Shown here one piece after another: positions 62,534 through 64,000 of a stretch of 64,000 bases of DNA. The number at the start of each line of letters is the position of its first letter. The stretch's first letter is position 1. Made by a program: the position numbers and the translations under genes. The stretch is from Chthoniobacter sp. (GTDB lineage: Bacteria; Verrucomicrobiota; Verrucomicrobiia; Chthoniobacterales; Chthoniobacteraceae). The DNA lies in assembly GCA_021414005.1 (NCBI GenBank), contig JAIOPH010000011.1, positions 1-64,000 of the forward strand, given 5' to 3'. The notes under the pieces are model-generated. The model did no database searches, was not told the origin of the DNA, and saw nothing but the letters and a program-made list of their open reading frames with translations.

Positions 62534-64000
62534 CCGCAGCCGCCCTCGCTCCCACTCCGACCGCCGCCTCGGCTCCCGAGGCGCCCAGCGCCGCGCAGGT
62601 GCAGGCCGCCGAGCGCGCCGCCATCGACGCTTCCGCCTCGGGCCCGGTGCTCTTCTTCTTCAGCAACGCCATCCTCTGGCTGCTCCTCGCCACGGTCCTC
62701 GGCTTCATCACTTCCATCCAGCTTCATCACCCCGGCTTCCTCGCAAACTTTTCGATCGTCTCGCTTCTACCGTTTACGGAGGGGTCCTTGCTGGCCGACC
62801 TTCGTTTGACTTACGGACGTGCTCTTCCCGCCTACACCAACGCCCTTGGCTACGGCTGGGCCACGTTGTCCGGCATGGGCGTCGCCATCTGGTTGCTCGC
62901 GCGCCTTTGTCGCGTGCGGATCAAAGTGCCCGGCGTTCTCATTACCGGCGCGATCTTCTGGCAGGTCGGGTTGACGGTCGGCATCTTGCAGATTCTGGGG
63001 GGAAAGACCACCGGCGTCGAGGGTTTGGAAATTCCCGGCAGCGCCGCGGTGCTGATGCTCTTCGGCTATCTGCTCGTTGGCCTGTGGGGTGCGCTCATCT
63101 TTGGTTACCGCCGCCAGGCTCCGGCCTACATTTCGGTGTGGTATCTCCTCGCGGCGCTTTTCTGGTTTCCGTGGACCTTCGGGCTCGCACACCTCGCTGT
63201 GGCGCTGCCCGTGCAGGGCGTGGTGCAAAGCCTGATCGCCGCCTGGGCCGCGCAGAATTTCCTGAACGTCTTCATCACCGCCATCGGTTTGGCCGCGGCG
63301 TATTACCTCATTCCGAAAGTCATTGGCCGCCCAATTCATAGTTACCATCTCGCCTCCACCGGCTTTGGGGCGTTCATCCTTTTCTCCGGTCTGACCGGCG
63401 CGGTGCGGCTGAGCGGCGGACCGTTGCCCGCGTGGCTGATCACGCTGAGCATCGCCGCCACCATCCTCCTTCTGGTGCAACTCGCCACCGTTTCGACCAA
63501 TCTGCTCCTGACCATGCGCGGTCAGCATCACATGGTCTATCACTCGCCCACCGTCCGCTTCACGATCTTCGGGGTGATTTCCTTCACCATCGCCAGCGTT
63601 GTCGGCCTTCTCTCCTCGCTGCGCTCGGTGGATCGCCTGCTGCACTTCACCTTTTTCCAGTCCGCTCAGACCCACCTGCTGCTCTACGCCTTCTTTAGCA
63701 TGGTGATGTTTGGCGCTATCTACTACATCCTGCCGCGCCTCTTGGGCTGCGAATGGCTCTCGTCGTCGCTCATTAGCTGGCACTTTCTGGCCTCGGCCTA
63801 CGGTGGCGGTGTGTTGGTCGTGGGCCTCGCCCTTAGTGGCATCGCCGGCGGCGCGGCGCTGGCCAATCCCGAGTCCATTTTCTCGCAGGTGATCGAGGAC
63901 AGCTCCCGATATTATGTCGCGAGCACGCTGGCGTGGGGGATGATCGGCATCGGCCACGTGATCTTCGCGCTGCATTTCCTGCTCATGCTGTTCCGCATCG
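62530..64000 (+). CDS. cbb3-like heme-copper oxidase subunit I homologue, ligands missing (C-terminus off window)
   Basis: 490 codons, not ended at the window edge. At least ten hydrophobic helices align in order with CcoN: FGRLRPLHTNAV becomes YGRALPAYTNAL, YGHNAVGF becomes AAQNFLNVF, WAGPHHLHY becomes LTGAVRLSG, and IGHVHAGALGW becomes SAQTHLLLYAF. Thus the CuB ligands (one His plus the His-His pair), the high-spin heme ligand and one of the two low-spin heme ligands are gone; only one histidine (QTH) remains. YYLIPKVIGRPIHSYHL and the family scaffold are preserved. It overlaps the preceding gene by four bases. It cannot be a normal oxidase; an electron-transfer scaffold or structural subunit is inferred. 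Confidence 0.88.
   Translation, partial: MTAAALAPTPTAASAPEAPSAAQVQAAERAAIDASASGPVLFFFSNAILWLLLATVLGFITSIQLHHPGFLANFSIVSLLPFTEGSLLADLRLTYGRALPAYTNALGYGWATLSGMGVAIWLLARLCRVRIKVPGVLITGAIFWQVGLTVGILQILGGKTTGVEGLEIPGSAAVLMLFGYLLVGLWGALIFGYRRQAPAYISVWYLLAALFWFPWTFGLAHLAVALPVQGVVQSLIAAWAAQNFLNVFITAIGLAAAYYLIPKVIGRPIHSYHLASTGFGAFILFSGLTGAVRLSGGPLPAWLITLSIAATILLLVQLATVSTNLLLTMRGQHHMVYHSPTVRFTIFGVISFTIASVVGLLSSLRSVDRLLHFTFFQSAQTHLLLYAFFSMVMFGAIYYILPRLLGCEWLSSSLISWHFLASAYGGGVLVVGLALSGIAGGAALANPESIFSQVIEDSSRYYVASTLAWGMIGIGHVIFALHFLLMLFRI

Overview
This 64 kb window is a G+C-rich stretch of bacterial chromosome with densely packed genes on both strands. The gene content fits a Gram-negative-type, respiring heterotroph: Exb/Tol-type inner-membrane motors, TatC, an alternative complex III operon and a lipoprotein. 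Verrucomicrobiota is my best guess, because the window combines a DUF4469-like HU protein, MglA with several roadblock proteins, alternative complex III and many short dispersed repeats. That assignment is inference from gene content, not from a marker tree.

Layout. 1-0.8 kb: end of an IS3-family insertion sequence cut by the window edge. 0.8-5.9 kb: HU/DUF4469-like protein, an aldehyde dehydrogenase-fold enzyme, an iron alcohol dehydrogenase and a PQQ-type beta-propeller. 6-12.3 kb: trpB next to an MglA-type small GTPase and four proteins with roadblock-type domains, one fused to a response regulator. 12.3-14.7 kb: tRNA-Arg, gluQ and an MFS permease. 14.8-18 kb: an ExbB/TolQ protein with a C-terminal zinc ribbon, three ExbD proteins and a periplasmic helical-repeat protein. 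18-25.5 kb: a PpiD-like chaperone, a TPR protein, a toxin-antitoxin pair, metG, an S41-like protease homologue that has lost its serine, purD and exonuclease III. 25.6-29.9 kb: Uma2 remnant, FAD oxidoreductase, rlmN, PP2C phosphatase. 30-35.8 kb: sulfur mobilisation cluster (cysE, class I desulfurase, MoeB-rhodanese, Trm112-like, sufS, sufU). 35.8-42.3 kb: tatC, sugar-acid aldehyde dehydrogenase plus MFS transporter, HU/IHF, rnhC and mutY. 42.3-46 kb: regulated pyrophosphatase ppaC, separated from its former downstream neighbour by a low-G+C insert bounded by 32-bp direct repeats. 46-53.7 kb: lipoprotein, FHA-receiver protein, prfC, guaB, glgA. 54-64 kb: actABCDEF, a Pro/Ala-rich membrane protein and a cbb3-like oxidase subunit I running off the window.

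Functional links. The respiratory operon encodes a quinol:electron-acceptor oxidoreductase (alternative complex III) and sits behind a perfect TGTGA-N6-TCACA operator. The following heme-copper-oxidase-like subunit lacks almost all expected metal and heme ligands, so it is probably not itself an oxidase. The sulfur cluster runs from serine activation (CysE) through cysteine desulfuration to Fe-S and sulfur-carrier chemistry. MglA, the roadblock proteins and the receiver protein look like one polarity or signalling module.

The most unusual sequence-level feature is a family of 7-bp tandem repeats. They occur inside the reading frames of gluQ, rnhC and prfC and as an array of about 22 copies between prfC and guaB, where inverted REP-like units flank the array.
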